Notes: generated by a model not told the origin, from the sequence alone. Shown: positions 26,543 through 35,734, counted from the stretch's first letter. The stretch is DNA of 64,000 bases from Pseudomonas protegens CHA0 (GCF_000397205.1 NC_021237.1:2729001-2793000); one strand, 5' to 3'. A program made the numbers and translations.

Positions 26543-27279
26543 ATCGCCAGGGCCCGGGCCGGCAGCCCCTGGGCGCTCGCCAGCGCCGGCAGTGCCCCGG
26601 CCAGCACCATGCGGGTCAGGGTGGCCGCGACGCTCTGGAAGTCCCTGCTGGAGGGCTGGGCTACGCCGCTCATCAGGGCGATCTGCCAGCCCAGGGTGGG
26701 GTAGGTCTGGGTCGCCGCTCCTATGAACAGCAGCAGGTGCTCCGGGGCAATGGCGCGGATCAGGCCACGTTCGGCCCAATTGCGCAGGCAAGCGATTTCA
26801 CTGCGGTTCTGCGCCTCCAGGCTTTCACGCCAGGCCTCTGGCAACTGCTGCGCGCCGTGCAGCAACTCGCTGCAGAGAATCTTCGAACGCAGGGGGAAAT
26901 CCTCGACGATCTGCATCCGCGCCTCGATGTAGGCCTGCAACGCCTGCGCCGGATCGGCCTCCGGGCGCAGCAGCCGCGACGCCTGGTGCAAGGGTTCCAG
27001 CAGGGGCTGCAGGACTTCGGCGTAGAGGTTTTCCTTGGTGTGGAAGTAGTAGTACAGGTTGGCCTTGGGCACCCCGGCGCGCAGCGCGATATCCAGGGTC
27101 TGGCAGGCACTGAAGCCCTTGGCGGCGAACTCGTTGCGGGCGGCATCGAGGATCAGTTGCCGATGCCGCAGGCGCGAGCGGCGTTCCTGGCGGGCTGGCG
27201 CTGGCACCCGGGGCGCTGCCGAGTCGGCCTCAAGCGCCTGCGGGGTCAGGCAAAACGGGGTGGATGAGGGGCAGTGCAT
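26539..27279 (-). CDS. TetR-family regulator (RutR/YcdC-like)
   Basis: The 246-residue protein has a TetR HTH at residues 44-95 (RQLILDAARNEFAAKGFSAC, then GVPKANLYYYFHTKENLYAE). The C-terminal helical domain (RSKILCSELLHGAQQLPEAW) resembles RutR/YcdC. The N-terminus has an unusual 40-residue Pro/Ser-rich lead. Start 27279 was chosen because a strong palindrome sits 29 bases upstream and would be coding in the longer frame. The last few codons overlap the convergent XRE gene by four bases. Targets are unknown, but self-control is likely. Confidence 0.85.
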   Translation of the reverse strand: MHCPSSTPFCLTPQALEADSAAPRVPAPARQERRSRLRHRQLILDAARNEFAAKGFSACQTLDIALRAGVPKANLYYYFHTKENLYAEVLQPLLEPLHQASRLLRPEADPAQALQAYIEARMQIVEDFPLRSKILCSELLHGAQQLPEAWRESLEAQNRSEIACLRNWAERGLIRAIAPEHLLLFIGAATQTYPTLGWQIALMSGVAQPSSRDFQSVAATLTRMVLAGALPALASAQGLPARALAI

Positions 27280-27307
27280 GGGCAAATCTCGGGGGTGTGA
27301 AATCGCA

Positions 27308-27323
27308 ATATACAAAAGTATAT
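27308..27323. promoter_or_regulatory. Palindrome upstream of tetR, probable operator
   Basis: ATATAC-AAAA-GTATAT is a perfect inverted repeat with 6-bp arms, 29 bases upstream of the TetR start. It stands out in a very GC-rich region. The position over a likely -10/-35 area fits autorepression. Confidence 0.6.
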
Positions 27324-27396
27324 AGCGAAACACCTGCCTCAGGCGTCGGCGCTGCTGTCTCGGCTGTTTCATAGAGGGGCGAACAGAGGAGGCAAG

Positions 27397-27420
27397 GCCG
27401 GAACGGTGCGCCGTTCCGGC
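27397..27420 (-). terminator. Hairpin after the DUF2784-like gene
   Basis: GCCGGAACG and CGTTCCGGC form a perfect 9-bp stem around a 6-base loop. It lies 12 bases beyond the stop of the minus-strand gene ending at 27432. No T run follows, so its strength as a terminator is uncertain. Confidence 0.6.
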
Positions 27421-27431
27421 TGGCGGCAGGC

Positions 27432-27806
27432 TCAGGCGCGGCGCTTGCGCAGCCAGCGTCGTGCCAGGTAGCCATAGACCCAGAGGTTGATCAGCAGCAC
27501 CAGGCTACCCAGCCACAGCTGAATGCCCGGGGTCAGCCCGGCGGGGTAGATCAGCGGGATCAGGTAATGCTCGATGAAGCCGGCGCCGTAGCCGTCCTGG
27601 CCGGCGGCGTGGCGCAGCAGGTTTTCCCAGCGGGTCAGCGGGCACTCCAGGTGCAGCACTTCCACTGCCACGCCCCAGGCCGCGGCGGGCAGGTGCAGCA
27701 GCATCAGCCGCGGGTGGCGCAGCACCAGCAGGCCGCCCAGCAGCACGAAGACGATAAAGGACAGGTGAAACAGCACCAGGCTGTCGGCGGCAATACGGTA
27801 GAGCAT
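27432..27806 (-). CDS. DUF2784-like small membrane protein
   Basis: The 124-residue protein starts MLYRIAADSLVLFHLSFIVF and has hydrophobic segments at residues 5-27, 36-50 and 95-112. HLECPLTRWENLLRHAAGQD, between helices 2 and 3, is the most conserved-looking part and fits the DUF2784 family. The C-terminus is strongly basic (ARRWLRKRRA), consistent with a cytoplasmic tail. It is divergent from a lipoprotein gene. No function is known. Confidence 0.75.
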   Translation of the reverse strand: MLYRIAADSLVLFHLSFIVFVLLGGLLVLRHPRLMLLHLPAAAWGVAVEVLHLECPLTRWENLLRHAAGQDGYGAGFIEHYLIPLIYPAGLTPGIQLWLGSLVLLINLWVYGYLARRWLRKRRA

Positions 27807-28023
27807 GGGGGTTCCTTGTAGGGGGCAGATCCGTGGCGCAGGCGCCGGGGCGCAATATACCGAGGGCCGGTAGGCGGTGGCAGTGTTTCTTCGTGGTGCA
27901 GGAAAAAAGCCCGGCTCGCAATCGATCGGGCCCGCCTTTGCGCTACCTATACTGCTGGAACGCCAGGGCGACCTGTCGAGCCTGGCGCGGCCTTTGCGGG
28001 AGGTACATGCCTTGCGGCCAACG

Positions 28024-29040
28024 ATGCTCTGCTGCCGCCACGGGGTCCTGGTGCTGATGCTGGTGCTCGCCGGCTGCGCCCATCGGGTCCCCGAGCCGGT
28101 GGCCGCGATGCCGGTCAGCCCGGCCACCTGGCGCCAGGTCAACCATGAACTGCTGGAAGCCTCCCGCAGCGCCACTGAACAGGCCGAGGTCTATGCCCAG
28201 GGCTCCATGGAGCACTGGCGGACCCGGGTCTACCAGCAGACCGAGGAAAACTTCATTCCCTGGTTCAGCGGCTACTGGACCCAGGAATGGCTGTCGCTCA
28301 AGGTCGGCTGGTATTCCCTGAACGATAAAGGCGACGCCGGGCAAGCTTCCCGGCGCCTGGCGGCCTACTTGCAGGAGCAGTACCAGGAACGGGTGCTGGC
28401 ACCGGTGGCGCTGGAAGTCGATGCCGATGCGATCACCGGCGAGGCCATGGAGTTCTATGTGCAGTTGCTGCGCCAGCAACTGGCGCAGATCCGCAGCCGT
28501 TACCCACTGCCGGCACCGCAACTGGAACTCCATCTGGACCAGGTGCTGGCCATCGACCTGGGGCCGGCCCCCGAGCAGCGCGCCTCCTTGAACCAGTTGA
28601 TACGGGCCGAGCCCATTGCCCGCTTGCCCGCCTATGGGCCCTTGCTGCAGCAGATCCATGGCACCCCGACCGGCGAACAGGGAGCGCCGGCCCCGGGGGT
28701 GTCCCAGGTGGCGCAGGTGACCAGTGACAAGCTCCAGGCCCAGTTCGCCAGCCGCAGTGTGGCCGGTGCGGTGGCGGCGGCGGTGGGGCGGGTGGCCGGC
28801 GCGCTGATTTCGGTGGGAGTGGCCGGGGTCCGGGCGCTGGTCCAGGACCATGACCGGGAAGACCTGCAGGCCCAGACCCGACGGGACCTGGGCGCGGCCT
28901 TCGATCAGGCCTGGGCCAGGCAGTTGCATGACCCCGAGCATGGGGTCATGGCCGGGGTGTATTACCTCGGCCAGCAGCTCGAACGCCAGCTGCAGGCGCC
29001 GCTGGTCAATGAGGACGCCGGCGATGGCCGGGGCCCCTGA
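28024..29040 (+). CDS. Lipoprotein of unknown function
   Basis: This 338-residue protein starts at ATG 28024 with a signal peptide and lipobox LVLAGCAH, so it is probably lipidated on Cys near residue 16. The mature part is mostly helical. Near residue 240 it has an Ala/Gly/Val-rich stretch, SRSVAGAVAAAVGRVAGALI, that could insert into a membrane. No conserved domain is recognised. It is transcribed away from the DUF2784-like gene and ends 15 bases before the convergent oxidoreductase. Confidence 0.8.
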   Translation: MLCCRHGVLVLMLVLAGCAHRVPEPVAAMPVSPATWRQVNHELLEASRSATEQAEVYAQGSMEHWRTRVYQQTEENFIPWFSGYWTQEWLSLKVGWYSLNDKGDAGQASRRLAAYLQEQYQERVLAPVALEVDADAITGEAMEFYVQLLRQQLAQIRSRYPLPAPQLELHLDQVLAIDLGPAPEQRASLNQLIRAEPIARLPAYGPLLQQIHGTPTGEQGAPAPGVSQVAQVTSDKLQAQFASRSVAGAVAAAVGRVAGALISVGVAGVRALVQDHDREDLQAQTRRDLGAAFDQAWARQLHDPEHGVMAGVYYLGQQLERQLQAPLVNEDAGDGRGP

Positions 29041-29055
29041 GCCCGTCCTGGCGGC

Positions 29056-30819
29056 TCAGCCCCGGGTGGCCTCGGCACCAGGATCCAGCGGCACTTCGTA
29101 GTCACTGACCCCGGCCGCATGGCGCCCGGCGATGTAGCCGAAGGTCATGGCCGGCCCCAGGTTGATACCGCCGGAGGGATAAAAGCCGCCCATCACGCTG
29201 GCCATGTCGGTGCCTGCGGCATACAGCCCGGGGATCGCCGTGCCGTGCGAATCCAGCACCTGGGCCTGGGCGTTGGTCTTGAGCCCGGCAAAGGTGCCGA
29301 AGCTGCCGGGCAGCACTTTCACCGCGTAGAAAGGCCCCTGTTCGATGGGCGCCACGCAGGGGTTGGGCCCGGGATACAGGGCGTCGCCCTGCTTGCGATT
29401 GTAGGGCGTCGAGCCGCGGCCGAACTCGGGGTCCTGGCCGTTGCGGGCATGCTGGTTGAATGCCTGCACCGTGGCCGCAAGGCCCTGGGGGTCGATGCCG
29501 CACTGGCTGGCCAGGGCCTGGATGGAGTCGGCCCGTACCAGGTAGCCGCTGCGCACCAGCGGCCCCACCGGCAGGGGGAAGGGCCGGGCATAACCCAGGC
29601 CGTAACGACGCTGGAAGCGGTGGTCGCAGATCAGCCAGGACGCCACTTCCTCGCCCGCGGGAACCGCCTCCAGCATGGCCGCGGTGTAGTCGTAGTAGCC
29701 GTCCGCCTCGTTGACGAAACGCTTGCCGTTGGCCAGCACGCCGATCAGCCCGGGTTTGGCCCGGTCGATGATGTGGGGAAAGTGGCCGATGCTGCCGTCG
29801 GCATGCCGCACCCGAGAGACGGGGGCCCAGGCCACCGGGCTGGCAAGGTCCGTGGCCAGCACGGCACCGGCCTGTTCGCCGAGGCGGATGCCGTCGCCGC
29901 AGCAACTGCGCGGCGGCAGGGCCAGGTGCTCGTCCGGCCCCGGGGCACGGGGAAACAACGCCTGGCGGCGGGGCAGGTCATTGGCGAAGCCGCCGGCGGC
30001 CAGCAGCACTCCACGCCGGGCGCGGATTTCCCGCGGCCCCTCAGGCGTGTCCACCAGGGCGCCCTGCACGCCCTGGCTATCGCGCAGCAGCGAGCGGGCC
30101 GGGGTGGACTCCAGCAGGTTGACCCCCAGGTCCTCGGCGGACTTGCCCAGCCGGCCGATCAGCGCCACGCCGTTGACCAGGTGCATGGCCCGGCCGTGTA
30201 GCGCCAGGTCCCGCAGGTGGCGGGCAAAGCGCCCGGCCACATGCAGCAGCGACCTGAAGGAACGGGTCATGCTGAGAAAGGCCCCCAGGTCGGCCCCGGC
30301 CATGATCGGCATGCCCAGGAACGAGGTTTCCCGCAGGGTCTTGCGCAGCCGTTTGAGCAGTGGGCCGATGGCCCGGGCGTCATACGGCGCGGCGATCACC
30401 TGATGGCCCTCGATCCCGGCCCCGGGCACCTGGCCGTGGATATCCGGGATGCCATTGCCGTCGACGAATTGCAGGGCCGTGTGTTGTTCGAAGAAGGCCA
30501 CCATCTGCGGCCCGTTATCCAGAAAGGCGTCGATGCGTGCGGCATCGTAGCGCTCCCCCAGCTCATGCTTGAGGTAGGTGCGCGGTTGCTGCGGGTTTTC
30601 ATGGATGCCGGCGCGGCGTGCCAGGGGATTGCCCGGCACCCACATCCAGCCGCCGGACCAGGCGCTGGCACCGCCGAAAGTGGAATCCTTTTCCACAACT
30701 ATCACCTTCAAGCCATGCCACGCGGCGGTCACCGCACAGGCCAGGCCGGCGGCGCCGGAGCCGATCACCAGCAAATCACAATCCAGGGGCAGGAGGGTTG
30801 CAGCGGGAACGTCGCTCAC
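29056..30819 (-). CDS. FAD-dependent oxidoreductase (3-ketosteroid dehydrogenase/fumarate reductase flavoprotein type)
   Basis: This 587-residue flavoprotein has the dinucleotide motif DLLVIGSGAAGLACAVTAAW (residues 15-34) and the family sequence DSTFGGASAWSGGWMWVPGN. The C-terminal FAD end is AIPGLYAAGTDMASVMGGFY, then PSGGINLGPAMTFG. This is the 3-ketosteroid-delta1-dehydrogenase/FAD-binding dehydrogenase group, which desaturates steroid or similar ketones. No steroid genes are nearby, so the substrate is unknown. It starts at GTG 30819, with an IclR-type palindrome 33 bases upstream. Confidence 0.87.
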   Translation of the reverse strand: MSDVPAATLLPLDCDLLVIGSGAAGLACAVTAAWHGLKVIVVEKDSTFGGASAWSGGWMWVPGNPLARRAGIHENPQQPRTYLKHELGERYDAARIDAFLDNGPQMVAFFEQHTALQFVDGNGIPDIHGQVPGAGIEGHQVIAAPYDARAIGPLLKRLRKTLRETSFLGMPIMAGADLGAFLSMTRSFRSLLHVAGRFARHLRDLALHGRAMHLVNGVALIGRLGKSAEDLGVNLLESTPARSLLRDSQGVQGALVDTPEGPREIRARRGVLLAAGGFANDLPRRQALFPRAPGPDEHLALPPRSCCGDGIRLGEQAGAVLATDLASPVAWAPVSRVRHADGSIGHFPHIIDRAKPGLIGVLANGKRFVNEADGYYDYTAAMLEAVPAGEEVASWLICDHRFQRRYGLGYARPFPLPVGPLVRSGYLVRADSIQALASQCGIDPQGLAATVQAFNQHARNGQDPEFGRGSTPYNRKQGDALYPGPNPCVAPIEQGPFYAVKVLPGSFGTFAGLKTNAQAQVLDSHGTAIPGLYAAGTDMASVMGGFYPSGGINLGPAMTFGYIAGRHAAGVSDYEVPLDPGAEATRG

Positions 30820-30851
30820 AATGACAGGGCCTTTTTTTGAATTATGATAAA

Positions 30852-30870
30852 AATGGAATCAAGTTCCATT
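30852..30870. promoter_or_regulatory. IclR-type palindrome upstream of the FAD oxidoreductase
   Basis: AATGGAA and TTCCATT are perfect 7-bp arms around TCAAG. The core TGGAA-N5-TTCCA has the arrangement of known IclR-family boxes. It lies 33-51 bases upstream of the GTG start. No IclR gene is in the window, so the regulator would act from elsewhere. Confidence 0.55.
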
Positions 30871-31118
30871 AATTTGAAAAACTATTTCACACTGCCTGGG
30901 AAGCTGTCAAACCGCGAGGAGGACCAGGCAGGCTCATTGGTGCAGGGGAGCAGAAGGTGCTTTTAGCTACGGGGGCACCTTCAGGAGGGGCTGCCGGAAG
31001 GGCAGGAAGGCGATATCGCTCAGGTGGGAAAGTCAGAGTGGCCAGCAGGCCTCTTTGTGCTGCTCAAGGACGCAAGGCCGCTGCACAGAGGCGCTTGCGC
31101 TGCGGGTGGATGCCGGGC
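30871..31118. other. Non-coding stretch between ppnN and the FAD oxidoreductase
   Basis: About 250 bases lie between the operator-like palindrome and the ppnN terminator. I see no gene with a ribosome-binding site or family features. The part nearest the palindrome is AT-rich and probably holds the oxidoreductase promoter. The rest shows nothing I can name. Confidence 0.5.
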
Positions 31119-31156
31119 AAAAAAACGCCGCGTTCCCAGGCAGCGAACGCGGCGTT
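31119..31156 (-). terminator. Rho-independent terminator of ppnN
   Basis: AACGCCGCGTTC and GAACGCGGCGTT form a 12-bp stem with a 9-base loop. On the minus strand it is followed by a run of seven T. It begins 22 bases after the ppnN stop codon. Confidence 0.93.
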
Positions 31157-31178
31157 GTTCAAGGCAGCAGGGCAGGGC

Positions 31179-32552
31179 TCAGTTGACCACGCGGTAGCAC
31201 GGTACGTAGGCGGCGCCGCCGGGCAGCTTCATGCGGTGCTGCTCGACGAAGGCTTTGAGCAGCTGGTCAAGGGGCTGCATGATCGCCGGGTCGCCGTGGA
31301 TGCTGTACGGGCCTTTCTGCTCGATCAGGCGGATGCCCTGGTCCTTGACGTTGCCGGCGACGATGCCGGAGAACGCACGACGCAGGTTGGCCGCCAGTTC
31401 GTGGGGCGCCAGGGCATGGCTCAGTTGCAGGTTGGCCATGTTCTCGTGGGTCGGATCGAAGGGACGTTGCAGGCTCTCGTCGATCTTCAGCAGCCAGTTG
31501 AAGTGGAAGGCGTCGTTGCGCTCGCGGCGGAACTGCTTGACGGTCTTGAGCCCCTCGGTCATCTGCCGCGCCACTTCCGGCGGGTTGTCGATGATGATCT
31601 GGTAGTGCTGGCGCGCCGCTTCGCCCAGGGTTGCCAGGACGAAGGCGTTGAGCTGCTCCAGGTAGGGCGCCGCGCTCTTGGGGCCGGTGAGGATCACCGG
31701 GAAGGGCAGGTCGCGGTTGTCCGGGTGCATCAGGATGCCCAGCAGGTAGAGGAACTCCTCCGCGGTGCCGGCGCCGCCGGGGAAGATGATGATGCCGTGG
31801 CCGACGCGGACGAAGGCTTCCAGGCGCTTCTCGATGTCCGGCAGGATCACCAGCTCGTTGACGATGGGGTTCGGTGCTTCGGCGGCGATGATCCCCGGCT
31901 CGGTCAGGCCCAGGTAGCGGCCGCCGCTCATGCGCTGTTTGGCGTGGGCGATGGTGGCGCCCTTCATCGGGCCCTTCATCACGCCCGGGCCGCAGCCGGT
32001 GCAGATGTCCAGCTTGCGCAGGCCCAGTTCGTGGCCGACCTTCTTGGTGTATTTGTATTCTTCGGTATTGATCGAGTGGCCGCCCCAGCACACCACCATC
32101 TTGGGCTCCACGCCGGGGCGCAGGGTGCGGGCGTTGCGCAGCAGGTGGAAGACGTAGTCGGTGATGCCCTGGGAGCTGTCCAGGTCAATGCGCTGGCTGT
32201 CCAGTTCGTTCTCGGTGTAGACGATGTCGCGCAGGGCGCTGAAGAGCATTTCCCGGGTGCTGGCGATCATCTCGCCATCAACGAAGGCATCGGCCGGTGC
32301 GTTCAGCAGTTCCAGGCGCACGCCGCGATCCTGCTGGTGAATGCGCACTTCGAAATCGTGGTAGGCGTCGAGGATGGTCTTGGCGTTGTCGACGTGGGCG
32401 CCAGTATTGAGGATGGCCAGGGCGCACTGGCGGAACAGGGTATAGATGCTGCCGGAACCGGCGGCGCTGAGCTGTTGCACTTCACGTTGCGAGAGGGTCT
32501 CCAGGCTGCCTTTCGGGCTCACCGAAGCATTGATCACTTGTCTTTGCGGCAT
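31179..32552 (-). CDS. ppnN: Pyrimidine/purine nucleotide 5'-monophosphate nucleosidase (LOG family, YgdH)
   Basis: PpnN cleaves nucleoside monophosphates to base and ribose 5-phosphate and is controlled by (p)ppGpp in E. coli. The 457-residue length matches. The LOG catalytic region is visible: GHELGLRKLDICTGCGPGVM, KGPMKGATIAHAKQ, and the motif PGGAGTAEEFLYLLGILMHP (PGGxGTxxE, about residues 265-284). N- and C-terminal PpnN-specific domains flank it. It is a single gene with its own strong terminator. It may recycle nucleotides and feed ribose phosphate during stress. Confidence 0.95.
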   Translation of the reverse strand: MPQRQVINASVSPKGSLETLSQREVQQLSAAGSGSIYTLFRQCALAILNTGAHVDNAKTILDAYHDFEVRIHQQDRGVRLELLNAPADAFVDGEMIASTREMLFSALRDIVYTENELDSQRIDLDSSQGITDYVFHLLRNARTLRPGVEPKMVVCWGGHSINTEEYKYTKKVGHELGLRKLDICTGCGPGVMKGPMKGATIAHAKQRMSGGRYLGLTEPGIIAAEAPNPIVNELVILPDIEKRLEAFVRVGHGIIIFPGGAGTAEEFLYLLGILMHPDNRDLPFPVILTGPKSAAPYLEQLNAFVLATLGEAARQHYQIIIDNPPEVARQMTEGLKTVKQFRRERNDAFHFNWLLKIDESLQRPFDPTHENMANLQLSHALAPHELAANLRRAFSGIVAGNVKDQGIRLIEQKGPYSIHGDPAIMQPLDQLLKAFVEQHRMKLPGGAAYVPCYRVVN

Positions 32553-32742
32553 TCATCCATTTCCTGAAAGCGTCGCCACCGCACCATGCGCGGCCAGTGG
32601 CGAAAAAATAGCGGGGCAGTGAACAGAGCCACCGGTACGGGGCTTGGTTTCCAGCGGCAGGGCAAGAAAGCAAACGTCGTCGCGAGATTGTTCGCTGCTT
32701 GAATCTACCTCATGCGGGCCTGGCGTGGCGGGAAAAATGACG

Positions 32743-32764
32743 ATCCGCCCTGGTCGTGGCGGAT
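32743..32764 (-). terminator. Probable terminator after the SUFU gene
   Basis: ATCCGCC and GGCGGAT form a 7-bp stem with an 8-base loop. On the minus strand a CGTCATTTTT tail follows. It starts 14 bases after the stop of the SUFU-domain gene. Confidence 0.6.
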
Positions 32765-32777
32765 TTTCCACCGGCCT

Positions 32778-33443
32778 TCAGCACAGGCTGGCTCGGGTCG
32801 GGTCCAGCACCGGCGCTGCCCCGGCCAGGGCTAGGCGCTCCATCAGGGCCGGGTAGCCCTCGGCCTGGCCCCAGGCGTGTTCGGCCAGGGTCAGGCCGAT
32901 GATCTGCAGAAATCCGAAGCGCCCGCTCAGCAGTTGCCGGGGGCCGGCAAAACCCGGCGCGGGGATGAACAGCAGTGCCTGCAACAGGCTGTCGCCGCCA
33001 TTGATCGGCTCGCCGGTACGCATGCGGTCCCATTCGCCAAACGGCGGCTGCTCGCCACAACGGCCGGCGGCCAGCAGCAATTGGTAGGCGCAGAAATTGC
33101 GTAACAGGCGCAGGGCCCAGGGTGACTGTTCGCGGGTTTCCAGCAGTAGTTCGTGGCCCATGCCGGATTCGCCATCGGCATCGGGCCGGGCATCTTCCCA
33201 GGCATTGGACAGGCCCGAAGTGACGTATAGCCAACTGCTGCGTCCGGCATTGGGCGGTGATTCGAAGACCCCGTGGGTGAGCCAGCGCGGATCGACGTCG
33301 TGCTGGCCAAAGACCTGGCTGAACAGCGCCATGTCCAGGGGATAGATTCCCGGGCCCAGTGCGCCGAACAGCGCCGGGTAGATCTGTTCTTCACGTTGCG
33401 CCCAGGCGGCTTCGAGCCATGAAGAGTCGGGGGATTGCGGCAT
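32778..33443 (-). CDS. Suppressor-of-fused (SUFU) domain protein
   Basis: The 221-residue cytoplasmic protein fits the bacterial SUFU domain: LTHGVFESPPNAGRSSWLYV, TSGLSNAWEDARPDADGESG, MGHELLLETREQSPWALRLL, then HAWGQAEGYPALMERL. The SUFU domain occurs in eukaryotic Hedgehog signalling and, in bacteria, in proteins proposed as immunity factors of polymorphic toxins. No toxin gene lies beside it. It is 51 bases downstream of the sirtuin gene and may share its transcript. Confidence 0.85.
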   Translation of the reverse strand: MPQSPDSSWLEAAWAQREEQIYPALFGALGPGIYPLDMALFSQVFGQHDVDPRWLTHGVFESPPNAGRSSWLYVTSGLSNAWEDARPDADGESGMGHELLLETREQSPWALRLLRNFCAYQLLLAAGRCGEQPPFGEWDRMRTGEPINGGDSLLQALLFIPAPGFAGPRQLLSGRFGFLQIIGLTLAEHAWGQAEGYPALMERLALAGAAPVLDPTRASLC

Positions 33444-33494
33444 GTGAAAGCGTCCTTGAACAGAAGCGGCGGCCCGGCTTGAGCTGCCAGGGAA

Positions 33495-34244
33495 TCAGGC
33501 AAAGGCCTGGCGCAATAGTTCCGGCAGCAACTGCCCGGCCTTGCCCTCCAGGCTGTATTCCTCGGCGCCGGTGCAAGCCTGGGGCTGGGGATTGATATGC
33601 ACCACGCAGGCGCCGTGCTGCAGCGCCAGTTGGGGAATTCGCGCCGCCGGCTGGACCAGCCCGGAGGTGCCCACCGACAGCAGCAGGTCGCATTCTTCGG
33701 CGGCGTTGAAGGCGGCCTTGAGGGTTGCCTGGGGCAGGGGTTCGCCGAACCACACCACCCCGGGCCGGATCTTGCCGTTGCAACCGGTGCAGCGCGGCGG
33801 CTCCAGGCTGGCGCCCTGTTCCGGCAAGTCCGGCAAGGGCAGTTGGCCCTTGAACGGGCGGTTGCAGGCAAAGCACTTGGGGGTGTGCAGGCTGCCGTGC
33901 AAGTGCAGCACCGAGGGGCTGCCGGCGCGTTCGTGCAGGTCGTCGACGTTCTGGGTGATCAGGGTCAGGCGCGGCACCCGCCGGGACAGTTCGGCCAGGG
34001 CCAGATGGGCTGGATTGGGCTGGGCCTGGAGCACTTTCTGGCGTCGCCATTCATACCAGCCCCAGACCAGCGCCGGGTCTTCGCGAAAGGCTTGCACGGT
34101 GGCCAGGCGCGCCGGATCGAAGTGTTCCCACAGGCCGGTCAGGGCGTCACGAAAGGTCGGGATGCCGCTTTCCGCCGAGACCCCGGCACCGCTGAATACC
34201 ACCACATGCCGGGCCAGGGCCAGGCGCTTGGGATCGAACTGCAT
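33495..34244 (-). CDS. cobB: NAD-dependent protein deacylase, sirtuin class III
   Basis: This 249-residue sirtuin removes acyl groups from lysine using NAD. It has GAGVSAESGIPTFR (residues 19-32, NAD loop), TQNVDDLHERAG (97-108) and the catalytic His116 in HLHGS. Zinc ligands are C124/C127 and C152/C155. Tyr64 and Arg67 in WYEWRR form the YxxR pair of class III sirtuins that prefer succinyl or malonyl lysine. It sits upstream of the SUFU gene on the same strand. Start 34244 has an AGGA-like site. Confidence 0.94.
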   Translation of the reverse strand: MQFDPKRLALARHVVVFSGAGVSAESGIPTFRDALTGLWEHFDPARLATVQAFREDPALVWGWYEWRRQKVLQAQPNPAHLALAELSRRVPRLTLITQNVDDLHERAGSPSVLHLHGSLHTPKCFACNRPFKGQLPLPDLPEQGASLEPPRCTGCNGKIRPGVVWFGEPLPQATLKAAFNAAEECDLLLSVGTSGLVQPAARIPQLALQHGACVVHINPQPQACTGAEEYSLEGKAGQLLPELLRQAFA

Positions 34245-34426
34245 GGTTGAAGATGTTCCTGCCGTGGGTGAAAGAACGGGGCGCCCGCTTCCGCGTGCGG
34301 ATCGGACCGGTACTAAAAACGCGCCGGCCTTGCAGCGTAAATGAATTTATCGTCAAGGCGCCGCTCATAACTCTTGTCAGCGGTCCTGTGTGTAGCCGCC
34401 TCAATCCGTCAGGGAGTGTCACCCTC

Positions 34427-34831
34427 ATGAACCCAGCCACGCCAGTCAATCCCGGCGCCCAATCCCGTTTGATCCTGGTGGTGGAGGATGAGCCGACGGT
34501 GCTGGAGTTTCTCTGCGAGATCCTGCAGGACGAAGGGTTTGCCACCCAGGCGATGGACAGCGCGGATCGGGCCTGGGAATTCCTGCAGGAACAGGCCGCG
34601 GACGTGGCCCTGCTGCTGACCGATATCACCATGCCCGGCACCCTCAATGGCGCGAGCCTGAGCAATTTGTGCGGCGAGCGCTGGCCGCAGTTGCCGATCG
34701 TGGTCATGTCGGGTTTCGAGACCCCCGAGAGTTCCGGGGTGCGTTATCCGGTGTCCTTCATCCGCAAGCCCTGGACCATCGGGCAGATCCTCGACTGCGT
34801 GGAAGGCGCGCTGAAATCGGCCCAGGGTTGA
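34427..34831 (+). CDS. Single-domain response regulator
   Basis: The 134-residue protein is only a CheY-like receiver. It contains LILVVEDEPTVLEFLCEILQ (acidic pair Glu20-Asp21), the phosphoacceptor Asp66 in LLLTDITMPGT, and the conserved Lys in SFIRKPW. ATG 34427 is preceded by GGAG; the longer frame starting at 34247 is probably non-coding. No kinase gene is adjacent. It may relay phosphate for a distant hybrid kinase. Confidence 0.9.
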   Translation: MNPATPVNPGAQSRLILVVEDEPTVLEFLCEILQDEGFATQAMDSADRAWEFLQEQAADVALLLTDITMPGTLNGASLSNLCGERWPQLPIVVMSGFETPESSGVRYPVSFIRKPWTIGQILDCVEGALKSAQG

Positions 34832-34864
34832 GGCGTGGCGCCTCACCCCGGCCAATCGCCGGTG

Positions 34865-35734
34865 TTACTCCTTGACGCTCATGAACTCCTTGGCCCAGAC
34901 GATGTACTCCTCGGGCTGGGTGTAGGTGTGGGCCAGCTCGGTAGCGCTCAGGTCCGACGCCTGGGTGAAGATCTGCCGCTGCTCGCGCAGGCAGTCGTAG
35001 GTGGCCTTGATCGCGGCGAAGTAGGCGGCATGACCGTCCACGGCGATCTTCACGCCCAGCTCGGCCAGGCGCGCATCGTCCCGTAGCGCCGGGTTGCCGT
35101 AGGTCACCAGCATCAGCGGCACGCTCAGGTGCTCGGAGATCTGTTCCAGCTGTTCGAAATCACGGATGCCCACCATGCAGATGGCGTCGGCGCCGGCACG
35201 CTCGTACTGCTGGGTACGGCTGATGATTTCCTGCACCGGAAGGATGCCGGCGTTGGTCCGGGCGATGATCGCCAGTTCCGGATCAACCCGGGCTTCCAGG
35301 GCGGCGCGGATCTTGCCGACGCCTTCGGCCACCGAGATGAGATCGGTGGATTTGCGCCCGAACTGGGCCGGCAGCAGGGTGTCTTCGATGGTCAGCGCGG
35401 CAATGCCGGCGCGTTCCAGTTCGACCACGGTGCGCATCACGTTCAGCGCGTTGCCATAGCCGTGGTCGGCGTCGGCGATGACCGGCAACTGCGCCACGCG
35501 GCCGATGCGGGTGGCCTGTTCGGCGAATTCACTGAGGGTGATCAGGGCGAAGTCGGGGGCCGCCAGCACTTGCAGCGAAGCCACCGAGCCGCCGAGGATG
35601 CCCACTTCGAAACCCAGGTCGGCGGCGATACGGGCAGACATCGGGTCGAATACGGAAGCGGTGTGGTAGCAGGAGTTGGAAGCGATCAGTTCACGGAAAC
35701 CGCGGCGCAAATCTTGATGGGAAAGCCTGGACAT
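34865..35734 (-). CDS. Oxaloacetate decarboxylase, PEP mutase/isocitrate lyase superfamily (PA4872 type)
   Basis: The 289-residue protein resembles P. aeruginosa PA4872, a Mg-dependent oxaloacetate decarboxylase. It has [40 protein letters not shown], the metal-binding segment [20 protein letters not shown] and [28 protein letters not shown] lies further on. The start [13 protein letters not shown] at 35734 was chosen over 35827 because a palindrome lies just upstream. It would help balance oxaloacetate and pyruvate pools. It is a single gene. Confidence 0.92.
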   Translation of the reverse strand: MSRLSHQDLRRGFRELIASNSCYHTASVFDPMSARIAADLGFEVGILGGSVASLQVLAAPDFALITLSEFAEQATRIGRVAQLPVIADADHGYGNALNVMRTVVELERAGIAALTIEDTLLPAQFGRKSTDLISVAEGVGKIRAALEARVDPELAIIARTNAGILPVQEIISRTQQYERAGADAICMVGIRDFEQLEQISEHLSVPLMLVTYGNPALRDDARLAELGVKIAVDGHAAYFAAIKATYDCLREQRQIFTQASDLSATELAHTYTQPEEYIVWAKEFMSVKE

